Shown here in pieces: positions 1 to 10,024 of a DNA stretch of 64,000 nucleotides. The notes beneath the pieces were generated by a model. It made no database searches, was not told where the DNA came from, and worked only from the letters and a program-made list of their open reading frames with translations. Position 1 is the first letter of the stretch, and each line of letters opens with the position of its first letter. The translations under genes were made by a program, and so were the position numbers. The DNA comes from JAENWD01 sp963796915 (GTDB lineage Bacteria; Acidobacteriota; Vicinamibacteria; Vicinamibacterales; JAENWD01), in contig CAWCNI010000002.1 in assembly GCA_963796915.1 (NCBI GenBank), positions 1,054,001 through 1,118,000 of the forward strand, in the 5' to 3' direction.

Positions 1-270
1 ACGCAATTGATGCGAGCTCGACTGGACTGACGGAGATCATCTCAAGCGGACAGCATGGTCGCGCTGCCGCCGCCCGTGTGATGGCTATCCCAGTCGGCGT
101 CACCAGGCCGCGGCGCTCTCGGCGTTGATCGATGCCCGTCGGCTGGGGGTCGCCGTAAACCGCCGAAGATAAATTGCGTCGCGTATCGCCGGGATTTGAG
201 CTAGCGTCTTGCGATAAATTCCGGCTCTTGGGTCAGCCCTGTGGGCCGGTTTGGGGGGTCGTGACGCACG
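1..270. other. left edge, no gene recognised
   Basis: One plus-strand frame is open from the left edge to about position 129, ending in an arginine-rich stretch, and could be the tail of a gene lying outside the window. I cannot assign it. No RNA gene or clear terminator is visible before the first gene at 271. Confidence 0.3.
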
Positions 271-1263
271 ATGAGGCGCGAGTCATTTCTTCCACTGGGT
301 GCCGCCGTCCTTTTGGCGCTGGACGGAACACAGGGCCCGTCTCAAGGCCTCACGCAAAACTATCCGACCAAGGCTGTGCGAATCGTCGAGCCGTTCGGAG
401 CCGGCGGTGGCCCTGACCTCATCGCTCGCGCCTTGAGCACGAGGCTCTCTGCGCTGTGGGGCCAACCCGTGACGGTCGAGAACCATCCCGGCGGAGGAAG
501 TACGGCGGCTCCAGCATTGGTGGCGAAGTCGTCGGCCGACGGCTACACGCTGCTCGTCAACACGAGCGCTCACGCATACAGCTCCGCGTTCGTGAAAAAC
601 CTGCCGTATGACCCGTTGCGGGATTTCATCGCGGTTGCTCCGCTTACCACTCAGCCGTATGTGCTCGTTGCAGGGTCGGCAGCCGGGATCGCCACTGTTG
701 CCGAACTGATCTCGGCAGCGAAGATGAAGCCAGGCGAGCTGCGGTTTGCCTCGAGTGGTGTCGGCACGGGGACCCATGTGGGTCTCGAGAAGTTCAATTT
801 AGCGGCGGGCATCAAGGCCGTGCACGTGCCGCCGGGACCAGGTGACGCCATCGCCGACCTGATCGCCAACACCGTCGCAGGGCGCACGACCTACATGATG
901 GCACCGATCCCGCTCGCACTCGCCAGCATCCGTGCGGGCACACTTCGCGCGCTGGGGGTGACGACGAAGAAGCGCTCATCACTCCTGCCGGAGGTGCCGA
1001 CGATTGCGGAGGCTGGCGTCGCTGGCTTCGACTACGCGATTTGGTATGGAGTCTGGGTCCCCGCCCGCACACCGCCCGGTGTGGTGGACAAACTGGCGCA
1101 CGACATCGCGCTGGTGATGGACGCACCGGATCTGCGTGACTCACTCGCGAAAGATGGCGCCGATCGACTCATGATGACGCAGCCCGAGTTCGCGCGGTTC
1201 GTGGAGCGGGAGAGTGAAAGTGCCACTCGTATCGCCAAAGCAGCTGGGATCGCACCCAGGTAG
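271..1263 (+). CDS. Bug/TctC-family tripartite tricarboxylate transporter solute-binding protein
   Basis: A 330-residue periplasmic binding protein of the Bug (TctC) family, which captures carboxylates or other small organic acids. An N-terminal signal-like stretch is followed by the family opening YPTKAVRIVEPFGAGG, then DLIARALSTRLS, the VENHPGGGS loop, and the late LLPEVPTIAEAG motif. Length is normal for the family. The signal peptide is short and weakly hydrophobic. No TctA or TctB membrane partners lie beside it, so it is an orphan binding protein, as is common for Bug proteins. The ligand cannot be predicted. Confidence 0.88.
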   Translation: MRRESFLPLGAAVLLALDGTQGPSQGLTQNYPTKAVRIVEPFGAGGGPDLIARALSTRLSALWGQPVTVENHPGGGSTAAPALVAKSSADGYTLLVNTSAHAYSSAFVKNLPYDPLRDFIAVAPLTTQPYVLVAGSAAGIATVAELISAAKMKPGELRFASSGVGTGTHVGLEKFNLAAGIKAVHVPPGPGDAIADLIANTVAGRTTYMMAPIPLALASIRAGTLRALGVTTKKRSSLLPEVPTIAEAGVAGFDYAIWYGVWVPARTPPGVVDKLAHDIALVMDAPDLRDSLAKDGADRLMMTQPEFARFVERESESATRIAKAAGIAPR

Positions 1264-1469
1264 AGCACGAGCGCGTCGCCGTTGTCGCGTTGGCCTGCGG
1301 CAGAACGCGAAGCCGCTGAGCCTGGCAAGGAGTTCTTGGCCAACCTCTTGTCCCAACCGTCAGAGCCGCCGCAGGTCGGCGTCGCCCCGTAAATTACAGT
1401 GTGACCGGGGTTCCACTGGGGATCTGACACAGTTCTGACACAGTGCCCATGATCGGCCAGGCGTAATCT
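1264..1469. other. intergenic gap with a tandem 11-mer
   Basis: No gene is visible. Positions 1423-1444 hold two exact tandem copies of TCTGACACAGT just before the stop of the receptor relic on the minus strand. This could mark an old transposon end or recombination scar, but no transposase is present to support that. Confidence 0.35.
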
Positions 1470-1735
1470 CTACCATTGCAACCGGGCACCGATCCGGAGG
1501 ACACGCGGTGCCGTGATGGCGGTCGGCCGCAGCCACGAGCCGCCCGAGGTGGTTGTGAGCGTCTGTGCGCCATTGGCGTTGAACATGTTGTAAACGTCGA
1601 AGAATCCCATGAGCGCACAGCTGTGATGGGAAACGCTTTTCTCGGTGCGGACGTCGACGAGCGTAATGTTGGGCGTCCGATTGGCCGCGATCGGTTCCGT
1701 TTTGATGGTCGCGCTCCAGAGTTGAGCGCTTGAAC
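1470..1735 (-). pseudogene. C-terminal relic of an Oar-type TonB-dependent receptor
   Basis: The minus-strand frame ending with TAG at 1472-1470 encodes about 85 residues that match the last strands of Oar-like TonB-dependent receptors: LWSATIKTEPIAANR, PNITLVDVRTEKS, FFDVYNMFNAN, TTTSGGSWLRPT and the final strand RVLRIGARLQW. Upstream of about 1733 the similarity stops abruptly and the frame reads as antisense of the next receptor gene. No signal peptide, plug or start is present. It is therefore a decayed remnant of a different receptor lying tail-out against the receptor at 1766. The boundary at 1735 is approximate. Confidence 0.75.
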
Positions 1736-1765
1736 AAGAGTGCGCGCGAATGGTGGTCCGGATTG

Positions 1766-4700
1766 ATGTCGGATGACGGGGATACTCGCAGTCTGAGAAA
1801 AACGCTGCCGAAGCCCCGGCATGTTTGGCCAAGCAAGGGTTATCTCGTGGCGTTCGCCATCTCGGCGTTGCTCTGCGACCCCACACCTTCCCTCGCGCAA
1901 ACGACAGCGATGCTGCAAGGCCGCGCTGTCGATCCCTCCGGCGCGGTCTGTACCTGGCGCATCGATCACGGTGCGAAATCAGTCCACCGGTTTCACCCTT
2001 TCGGCCTCGACGGATGCAGAAGGCCGATACCACATCGCGGCGATTCCTGCGGGACTCTGCGACGTCACCGCTCGGTCGACTGGTTTCCAGTCCGAACTCC
2101 TCAAAGATGTGACGTTCGAGGTCGGCCGGACGTTGATACGCGACTTCCACCTGACGCTCGGTGACCGGAATGAAACCGTCGTCGTCACGGCGGATCTCCC
2201 GCTCGTCGATCGGGCGACCAGTGCGGTGGGCCACATGGTGTCGGCCCGGACGATCCAGGAGATCCCGCTCAATGGTCGGCACTTTGTCGATCTCGGGCCA
2301 CTGCTACCAGGGTCTGTCGCGCCCTCGCAGGCCGGATTTTCGACCACGCCGATTCGGGGGACCGGCGCGCTCGCCTTCAACACAGCCGGCAATCGTGAAG
2401 AGGCTGTCGGCTACGTCGTCAACGGCGTGACCACGAATAACCTCACGTTCGGTTCGATTGGCTTTCCGCCGCCGATCGGGAGCATCCAGGAATTCAAGGT
2501 CGACAACTCGACGTTCAGCGCCGAATACGGACACGTGTCGGGAGCGATCGTGAACCTCGTGACCCGGTCGGGCGGCGACCAGTTTCGAGGGAGCGCGTAC
2601 AAATTCTTCCGGAACGACGCGCTCGATGCGCGGAACTTCTTCGAGTTCACGTCGCCGGATCCGGCCCCCTTCAAACGGAACCAGTTCGGCGGCTCGCTCG
2701 GGGGACCGGTCATTCGCGGCCGCAGCTTTTTCTTCGCCACGTACGAAGGATTGCGACAGCGTCAGGGACTGAACCTGAACAGCCTGGTGCTCAGCGACGA
2801 CCAGCGCGCTGCAGTCACCGACCCCATCGTTCGCCGCCTGGTCGAACTGATTCCCCGCGCGAACTTTTTCGGAGGTGACGGCGTTCCGAGATACGTCGGC
2901 TCCGCGGCCGCGAGCGTCGATGAAAACACCTGGACGGTTGATCTGCGGCAGACCCTCGGTGCACGCGATCGCGTTCAGCTGTTCTGGGGACGTCAGGAGG
3001 TGGGAGGCCGCGAACCAGCCTCACAAGGTACGACCATCCCCGGGTTCGGGCACACGCGCGAGATCGCGAAAGATTTCCTGACAGTGAACCATACGCATAT
3101 CTTTGGGCCCGCGCTGCTGAACGAGGCGCGTTTCGGGCGGACCGGTCAAGACGGAAGTACGTCCCCGACCGCTACGCTCAACCCGGCGGCTTTTGGGATT
3201 GGGAACGGGATCGATCGTCCAGTCGGACTACCGCAGATGAACGTCGCCGGAGGGTTGATCTTTGGCGGGCCAGCCGTCTACCCGCAGGGGCGGGATGACA
3301 CGCTCTACGTTTTCAACGACACTGTGACGTATGCCGCCGGCCGCCATTCTCTGCGCGCTGGCGGCGAATACCGCCGCTTTCTGAACGACAACTTCGCCGA
3401 GGGGACCGGGTTGTTCAACTTTCCCAGCGTGTCGGCATTCATCGCGGGAACCGCCAACGCGTTCAGCGTCACCCTTGGCGAGCAAGGGAGCCACATCACC
3501 CAGGACGCCGTGGCATTCTTCGTTCAGGACCAGTTCAGGATCCGCCCCAGCCTGACACTCGATCTCGGCGTGCGCTACGAATGGCACGTCACGCCGACCG
3601 AGGGTGACGACAAATTCGTCGTGTTCGACGCGGCACGCGCGTCGTTGGTCCGCGTTGGCGTCGACGTCGACGAGATCTACCAGGAGAACGATGCCAACGT
3701 CGAGCCGCGCCTCGGGATGGCGTGGACAGCGTCCGCCGACGGTCGCACCGTCGTGCGCGCGGCGATAGGGCGCGGCGTCGACCAGCCAAGCACTTCGGCG
3801 GTGAGGGACACCGCCGGTAATCCGCCGTTCGCGATTCCGTTGACGGCGTCCGGCTCGATTACTCTGGCCAACGCGGTGGACACGACGCGACCCGTCGGCC
3901 TCGCACCGGCGACCGTCGACCCGCGGTTCCGGAACGCCTCCCTTCGATCCTGGAACGTCAACATCCAGAGACAACTCGCACGCGACCTGGCCGCAATGGT
4001 GGGCTACTTCGGCTCGAGCGGCAAGGACATGCGTGTCTCGCGCAATATCAATCAGCCCGTGGACGGCGTTCGTCCGTTCGCCGCGGTGTCGACCACCAGC
4101 CCGATCAGTCCCGGCGCGCCGCTCGGCAACATCACCCAGGTGGAGAGCACCGGCTTCTCGAGCTACAACGCGCTCTGGGTGTCTGTCACGAAGCGATTGT
4201 CTGGCGGCCTGCTGTTCGACACGTCCTACACCTGGTCGAAGTCACTCGACACGAATTCGCTCAATTCCCTCGGCTTCGCCGTCCAGGATGGCACTGATAT
4301 CCCCAACCAGTACGGCCTGTCAGACTTCGACGCCAGACATCGATTCGTGCTCAGCGCGACCTACGAGCTCCCATTCGCGGGGCACGCGCTCACCCGGGGT
4401 TGGCAGATCGCGACGATCATCCAGGCTCAGAGTGGCAATCCCGTCAACATCGTCACGAGCAACAGCAGCCTCAATGGCGTGCCGAACACCGTGCGTCCCG
4501 ACGTGGTCGGCCCCATCCGCATCGTCGGCTCGGTGGATCAGTGGTTCGATCCGTCGGCGTTCGCGGCGGTCAATCGGTTCGGCAACCTCGGTCGAAATGT
4601 GGTGATCGGTCCGGCGTTTCAGAATACGGATCTCTCCGTCGCCAAGACGCTCACCGTGGCGCAACGCTACCGCCTGCAGTTGCGCGCGGATATGTTCGAT

Positions 4701-4840
4701 CTGTTCAACCACGCCAACTTCGGCCCGCCCGGCAACGTCGTCGGTACCCGACGTTCGGCAAGATCACGAGGACCCGGCTGCCGACCGGCGAGGCGGGGTC
4801 GTCTCGACAGATCCAGCTGGCGATGAAACTCTCGTTCTGA
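1766..4840 (+). CDS. Oar-type TonB-dependent receptor with carboxypeptidase-regulatory-like domain (two frameshifts)
   Basis: An outer-membrane receptor for TonB-driven uptake, about 1020 residues when repaired. Order: signal peptide (GYLVAFAISALLCDPTPSLAQ), carboxypeptidase-regulatory-like beta-sandwich (ASITVRNQSTGFTLSASTD, GRYHIAAIPAG), plug domain (IPLNGRHFVDLGPLLPG, FSAEYGHVSGAIVN) and a long beta-barrel ending in IQLAMKLSF. The frame breaks twice. Near 1949 an extra T separates the signal peptide and DPSGAV from PGASITV. Near 4744 a missing base separates GNVVG from PTFGKITRTR. ATG 1766 puts the signal peptide in frame. As written the gene is disrupted, but both breaks fit the indel pattern seen across the window. 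The substrate is unknown. Confidence 0.85.
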
Positions 4841-4852
4841 AACGGACTGCGC

Positions 4853-7143
4853 ATGCTCTCACGCATCGTGGCGACGGTCAGCGTCGCAGCAATCGCCGCG
4901 GTGTGGCTGCCGCCTATCGCGGTCGCTCAGGAGGCGTCCCCTCGGACAGTATTGACGATACATTGGGGGGCGGAGGATTTTCCCGGGAGTGCTGTCCTCG
5001 ACGGGGCAATTCGCGAAGGCCTCCAGTCGCGCGCCGATGCGCCCGTCAACTATTACGCCGAATACCTCGAGTCCGAAACGTTTCCCACCGAGCTGGCAAC
5101 ACTGGCCCTGCGTGACTACATCCGCCGGAAGTTCGACGGCCGCAGAATCGACGTGGTAGTCGCGGATACTACGCCCGCTCTCCAGTTCGCGATCCGTTTT
5201 CGCGAGGAACTGTTTCCCGGGTGCCGATCGTCTTTGTCGCCGGCCGCATACCAGAGGCGATTACACAGCACACGGTTGCAGGAATCACAGGGGTGCTGAG
5301 CGACGCCGCGCTGAGAGAGACACTCGACCTGGCGCTGAGCCTGCACCCCTCAGTGAAACGTGTGTTCGTCATCGCGCAGGCCCCGACTTCCGAGGGCTAT
5401 GACAGCGGAATACGCGCAGCTCTCGGCGCCTTTTCGGAGAGGGTACAGCTCACCTACGTCAGGGAGGCGTCGCTGCCTCGTCTCCTGGCCACCGTGAGAG
5501 CGATTTCCCCGCCAGCGCTGATTCTGTACGCCCGTTTCATGCCAGCAGATACTCGGGCTGTCATTTATCCTGTTGAGGTCGCAGGGGCAGTGGCCAGGGC
5601 CGCTTCAGTCCCCGTCTACGGCGTCCACGATCTCTATATTGGTTCGGGTATCGTCGGCGGCATGATGCGCGGGAGCCAGGCGACAGGGACGCGCGTCGGA
5701 CAAATCGCACGGCAGATTCTCGACGGCACGCCTCCGGAAAACATTCCGATTGAACCGGTGCCACTCGTGCCGACCTTCGACTGGCGACAGCTGCAGCACT
5801 GGGGGATCGACACATCCCAGTTGCCCGCGGGGGCGGATGTGCGATTCAGACAGCCTACCGCCTGGGAATCGTATCGCTGGTACATCGTCGCCGCAGTCAC
5901 CGTGGTGGCACTGCAGACGCTGCTTATCGGCAGCCTTCTTGCTCAGCGCGCCAGACGGCGTCTGGCTGAGGCGGGCGCCTTGCAACTCGTCCACGAGCTT
6001 CAGACCAGCGAAGCCGGGCTGCGCGAAAGCGAGGCGCGCATGAGCCTGGCCGTCGATGCCGCCGATCTGGGCATCTGGATCCGGAGCCTGGCGCGAAACG
6101 AGATCTGGGCGAACGACAAATGGCGTGAGTTGTTTGGCTTCGACGCCGTCAGAGGCGCTCGAGTTCAACGCCATCCTGCAACGGCTGCACCCCGATGATC
6201 GCGACGCGCTCCGGCAGGACGCAGGCAATGGCGCTCGCGGGTGCGGATGGCGGCAGATACCAGACCGATTACCGGTTGATGCTGCCGGATGGCGCGACCC
6301 GGTGGATTTCGTCGCAGGGCCGTGTCGACTTCGACGCCACGGGCCAGCCGGTCCTGATCCGCGTCGCCGCTCGCGACGTGACCGCGCGCAAACAGGCCGA
6401 GCAGGAGACACAGCTGCTCCAGCAAGAGATCGCGCATGCCGGGCGCGTCTCGATGATGGGCCAGCTCGCGTCGGGGCTGGCACACGAAATCAACCAGCCG
6501 CTCGCGTCGATCTTGCGCAACGCGGAGGCAGCGGAGTTATTCCTGCAGCACTCCTCGCCGGATCTCGATGAGATCCGCGCGATTCTTTCGGACATCCGCT
6601 CGGACGACGAACGCGCGGGCCAGGTCATCGATCGGATGCGCGGGCTGCTCAAGCGCGAGACGCTCGACACGGGACGTCTCGACGTGGGTACGCTTGTCGG
6701 CGATGTGGCGGCACTCGTGCGGGTCGATGCAGCGACGCGGCAGGTGAAGCTGGATGTCGATGTGCCAGCCGATCTGCCGCAGGTTCGCGGCGACCGCGTG
6801 CAGATTCAGCAAGTGCTGCTCAACCTCATACTCAACGGGATGGACGCACTCAACGGGACGAGGCCAGAGGATCGGCGCGTCACGGTGACCGCGCGGCTCG
6901 ACGGTGCTCATCTTGTTGAACTCGCCGTCGGCGACGCGGGGCACGGCATTCCTGCCGACAAGCTGGCGCGGATCTTCGACCCGTTCTTCACCACCAAGCC
7001 CAACGGCATGGGCATCGGTCTGGCGGTCTCTCGCACGATCGTCGAGGCGCACAGCGGGCCGGCTGTGGGCCGAGAACAGGGACGGCGGCGGCGCGGCCTT
7101 TCGTTTCACGCTGCCGATCGGGGAAGAGGACGCCGCCGTATGA
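4853..7143 (+). CDS. sensor histidine kinase with periplasmic ABC-type binding domain and PAS domain (four frameshifts)
   Basis: A membrane sensor kinase of about 763 residues when repaired. It has a signal peptide (AIAAVWLPPIAVAQ), a periplasmic region resembling the ABC_sub_bind family (VPIVFVAGRIPEA, GVHDLYIGSG), one membrane segment (WYIVAAVTVVALQTLLIG), a PAS domain and a FixL-type kinase core. The phospho-acceptor His is in SGLAHEINQPL near residue 544. The N box is LLNLILNGMDAL and the G boxes are DAGHGIP and GMGIGLAVS. Frame breaks: near 5216 (base missing), and near 6150, 6212 and 7056 (each one extra G). The last restores the proper end RLWAENRDGGGAAFRFTLP. The stop overlaps the regulator start as ATGA, so the two are co-translated. 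Confidence 0.85.
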
Positions 7144-7788
7144 ACGCGACCGCACCTACGGTCCACATCGTCGACGACGATGCGCCCTTTCTCGAGGCAG
7201 TCTCGCGGCTCCTCCGGGCGAGCGGATTTGCAGTCAAGACGTTCGGGTCGGCAAGCGACTTTCTCGCGCAGCGGGTGGAGGATGCGCCGGGCTGTGTGCT
7301 CGCCGATGTGCGCATGCCCGGCATGAACGGCCTCGAGCTGCAATCGGCGCTGGCCCGGTCGTCCAATCCGCTGCCGATTCTCTTCCTCACTGGCCACGGC
7401 GACATTCCCTCGAGTGTTCGTGCCATGCGCGATGGAGCGGAAGACTTTCTGGAGAAGCGAGCAGCGAAAGCGCAGCTGCTCGACGGCGGTGACGCGCGCT
7501 CTCGCTCGCGACGTCCGGGAACGCGAGGCGCGCAAGCGGCAGCGTGAATTGCGCGCGCGTTTCGGCAAGCTCACCGCCCGGGAGCTCGAGGTGCTTGGCC
7601 ATGTCGTGCAGGGCAGACTCAACAAGCAGATCGCCGGCGATCTCGGCATCCACGAGCGGACTGTGAAGCTGCACCGCACGGCGATCACGACCAAGCTGGG
7701 CGTGCAATCGGTCGCCGAGCTGACGCGGCTGACCGACGAGGCGGGTCTGCTCACCGAGTCGAAGCCACCCTTCCCTAAGGGGCTGTAG
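7140..7788 (+). CDS. FixJ/NarL-type response regulator (one frameshift)
   Basis: The partner regulator of the upstream kinase, starting inside its stop codon. The receiver has the acidic pair VDDD, the phospho-acceptor Asp in LADVRMPGMNG, the Thr in FLTGHGD and the Lys in DFLEK. An extra base near 7482 breaks the frame. Beyond it comes a LuxR-type helix-turn-helix (LTARELEVLGHVVQG, NKQIAGDLGIHERTVKLHR). Repaired length is about 215 residues, normal for FixJ-like activators. Its final codons and TAG stop lie inside promoter-like site A. It is the natural candidate to bind the CCCTAAGGG sites at 7771, 8301 and 16309, but that is inference. Confidence 0.88.
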
Positions 7789-7815
7789 TCCTCTTCTCTC
7801 CCGACGCATATCCTG
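7768..7815 (+). promoter_or_regulatory. regulon site A, before the lone receiver
   Basis: CTTCCCTAAGGGGCTGTAG overlaps the last codons and stop of the regulator. Counting from CTGTAG, the position that holds CCTATAGTG in sites B and C holds CATATCCTG here (7807-7815), a weaker -10-like element. The site precedes the TTG-started receiver at 7878. Confidence 0.5.
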
Positions 7816-7877
7816 CTTATTGGCGGAATGGCCCGGCACCCGCGGGATTCGCGCTGTCGTCGGCCAACATCGTCCTG

Positions 7878-8258
7878 TTGATCAAGGTGAGCGACACCGG
7901 TCCCCTCTACGTCGCTGTCGTCGATGACGACGAGCATTTCCGCCGATCGCTCGGCCGGCTCCTCCGTGCTGCCGGCATGCAGCCGATCACGTACGCCTCG
8001 GCTGAGGCGTTCCTCGCGGATACGAAACGTCCCCTCTTCGACTGCCTGCTCCTCGACGTTCATCTTGGCGAGATGTCCGGGATCGAGCTTGGCCGGAGGC
8101 TCCTGGCCGAAGGCCACCACGCCCCCTTCATCTGTATCACCGCTCACGAGGACCCCGACACGCGGACACTCGCAGAAGCGGCAGGTTGTGCCGCGTTCTT
8201 CCGGAAGAACGATTCCGGCGCCGCCATCCTCGACGCTATTCGCCACGCGGCGCGTTGA
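7878..8258 (+). CDS. stand-alone response-regulator receiver domain
   Basis: A 126-residue receiver with no output domain, started by TTG (no ATG is available in frame). It has the acidic cluster VVDDDEHF, the phospho-acceptor Asp in LLLDVHLGEMSG, the Thr in ICITAHED and Lys in FFRKNDSG. The Pro that normally follows this Lys is absent. Sequence style is FixJ-like. It lies 89 bases after the full-length regulator and is preceded by promoter-like site A. It may compete for phosphoryl groups from the kinase or act by protein contact. Its true partner is unknown. Confidence 0.85.
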   Translation: MIKVSDTGPLYVAVVDDDEHFRRSLGRLLRAAGMQPITYASAEAFLADTKRPLFDCLLLDVHLGEMSGIELGRRLLAEGHHAPFICITAHEDPDTRTLAEAAGCAAFFRKNDSGAAILDAIRHAAR

Positions 8259-8300
8259 GCTTCTGCCAGGCCCCGTGCGAGCTGACGGGATCCTGGCGAC

Positions 8301-8346
8301 CTTCCCCTAAGGGCTGTAGCGGGCGCGCGTCTCCATTCCTATAGTG
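8301..8346 (+). promoter_or_regulatory. regulon site B, before the DUF2959-like gene
   Basis: CTTCCCCTAAGGGCTGTAG is followed at fixed distance by CCTATAGTG (8338-8346), whose TATAGT is a good -10 element. The palindrome CCCCTAAGGG (8304-8313) would be centred about 43 bases before the expected transcription start, where class II activators of the FixJ/NarL family bind. No sigma-70 -35 box is apparent. The start codon of the next gene is at 8378 with a strong AAGGAG. Confidence 0.65.
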
Positions 8347-8377
8347 ACGTTGCAACACGGCACAAAGGAGAACTCGT

Positions 8378-9058
8378 ATGGAACGACGCAAGTCTCTCAC
8401 GCGACTTTCAGCGGCCCTCTTCATGGCAGCCGTTTCCATTCTCGGCATGCCCGTTCTGGTGGCTGGTCAAACGCCGGAACGCAGCAGGACCGAGGGTCTC
8501 AAAGAAACCGATCGCTTCGTCAAGGCCGGCGAGAGCACGTCGCAGTCCATCCGAAATGGAAAGGTCCAGCTGCAGAAGACGCTCGACGCCTACAACGCGC
8601 TGGTCACGCAGCCCTCGACAGACATGAAGGGTGACTACAAGAAGCTGCTGAAATCGTCCGACTCAATCGGCGTCAAGGTGGTCGAGGCGCAACAGAAGAT
8701 CGACGCGATGCAGAAGACTGGAGAGACGTACTTCAGCGGGCGCGCCGAGACGATCAAGAACATCACCGATCCGGCGCTGCACAGCCAGGCGCAGGAGCGA
8801 CTGGCGGCAAACCAGAAGGAGTTTGCCGGCATCCTGCAGTCGTTGCGTGACGCAGGGAGCGCATTGGAGCCTTTCAGAAAGCAGCTGGCCGATCAGATTA
8901 CGTTTCTTGGCAGCGACTTGACGCCGTCCGCCATGACGTCGCTCAAGCCACAGGCGGACAAGTTGAACGCGCAGGGAGCGGAAGTCTTCTCGAGGACGGA
9001 TACAGCGTTGGCGAATGCGGATGCGTATTTCAAGGGTCTCCGCGCAACGCAGTCCTGA
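8378..9058 (+). CDS. secreted helical protein resembling DUF2959
   Basis: A 226-residue exported protein with a signal peptide (LSAALFMAAVSILGMPVLVAG) followed by an almost wholly helical, Lys/Gln-rich region. Segments VKAGESTSQSIRNGKVQLQKTL, split here by memory of the family, and DQITFLGSDLTPSAMTSLKP resemble DUF2959 proteins, whose function is unknown. The ribosome site AAGGAG lies 7 bases before ATG. The 22 bases around this start are nearly repeated at the start of the next gene. It is the first gene after regulon site B and probably the first of a long transcription unit. Family assignment is moderate. Confidence 0.6.
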   Translation: MERRKSLTRLSAALFMAAVSILGMPVLVAGQTPERSRTEGLKETDRFVKAGESTSQSIRNGKVQLQKTLDAYNALVTQPSTDMKGDYKKLLKSSDSIGVKVVEAQQKIDAMQKTGETYFSGRAETIKNITDPALHSQAQERLAANQKEFAGILQSLRDAGSALEPFRKQLADQITFLGSDLTPSAMTSLKPQADKLNAQGAEVFSRTDTALANADAYFKGLRATQS

Positions 9059-9127
9059 CCCGGAGTGTCTCGTGGTCCCACGAAACCCGGTGATACGACG
9101 CCGCTACGCGGCCCAAGGAGAACTCTG

Positions 9128-9971
9128 ATGGAACGACGTCAATTTCTCGAGAGCACCACACTCGGTCTCGGCGGTCTTGCCATGGCCGCGCTGGCCGTCT
9201 CTCCTGCCGAAGCGGCCGGACTCATCGACGCAGACAAGGGCCGCCTCACCTTCCGCCGGGGCGGCCGGCGCCTCGACGCAAACCAAGGCCATCGACAACG
9301 TCCGGGAATGGGACCCGGCCAAGGCCGAAGCCTACCTGAAGGTGAACACGAATCCGTGGACCAACGGCGTCCTCGACATCAAGACCATCGAGCTGATGTG
9401 CGTCGGCCTGAATACCGCCTGCACGAACCTGCAGCCGGAACCCACGCGCCGTCACATCAGGGCCGCTCTTGAAGCCGGCGCCACGAGGAACGAGATCCAA
9501 CTGGTGATCGAGGGGTCGGCGTTCATGGCGATTCATACGTGCAGTCTCGGCGCGCCGATTCTGCTCGAGGAGGGCAAGGCGGCCGGCAAGACCCCGGCAG
9601 TCAAGAAAGTCGCCACTCCGTCGGCCGACATGATGAAGGCGAAGAAACTCTGGAACACGGCCTGGGATCCCTTCTTCGAACTCGACCCTCTGTGGACTGA
9701 TCAGTTCTTCGCGGCCGTCGGCGGCATTTACGACGGCAAGACCCTGCAACCGAAGTTCGTCGAGCTGCTCAGCATCGCGTTGGACGCGTCGATCACGCAC
9801 ATGTACGCGCCCGGCACGCGTCGTCATATCAAGAGCGCTCTCGCCCTCGGCGCGACCATGGAAGAAATCATGGAGACGCTGAAGGTGGCCACGTGTTTCG
9901 AACAAGAGACGATCAACCTGGCGATCCCGATCCTGGCCGAGGAAGTGGCGGCCTTCGAGAAGAAGAAGTAG
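9128..9971 (+). CDS. Tat-exported tandem carboxymuconolactone-decarboxylase-like protein (one frameshift)
   Basis: About 280 residues when repaired. The twin-arginine signal MERRQFLESTTLGLGG is followed by AALAVSPAEAAG. Two AhpD/CMD-like helical repeats follow: TRRHIRAALEAGATRNEIQLVIE and TRRHIKSALALGATMEEIMETL. An extra G near 9243 separates the signal from the mature part. The CxxC redox pair of true AhpD is missing, so a peroxidase-type disulfide reaction is unlikely and the activity is unknown. The start has AAGGAG and nearly repeats the start of the previous gene. The position between a DUF2959-like protein and a porin suggests a periplasmic role. Confidence 0.78.
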
Positions 9972-10024
9972 CCGGGTCGCTCGCGAAAGTCTCATCCGCG
10001 TGGTTGGACTGGTCTGGGGGAGAG

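Noticed and set aside
1423..1444. Insertion sequence end
   Set aside because: The tandem 11-mer looks like a possible transposon terminus, but no transposase, inverted partner or target duplication is visible.
7056..7482. Programmed frameshifting in the kinase and regulator genes
   Set aside because: No slippery sequence or downstream structure is evident, and similar shifts hit unrelated genes throughout the window, so sequencing error is the simpler explanation.
6537..8246. Long minus-strand open frame of 569 codons
   Set aside because: It is antisense to the kinase, regulator and receiver genes, with Arg/Pro/Ala-biased, domain-free translation typical of high-GC shadows.
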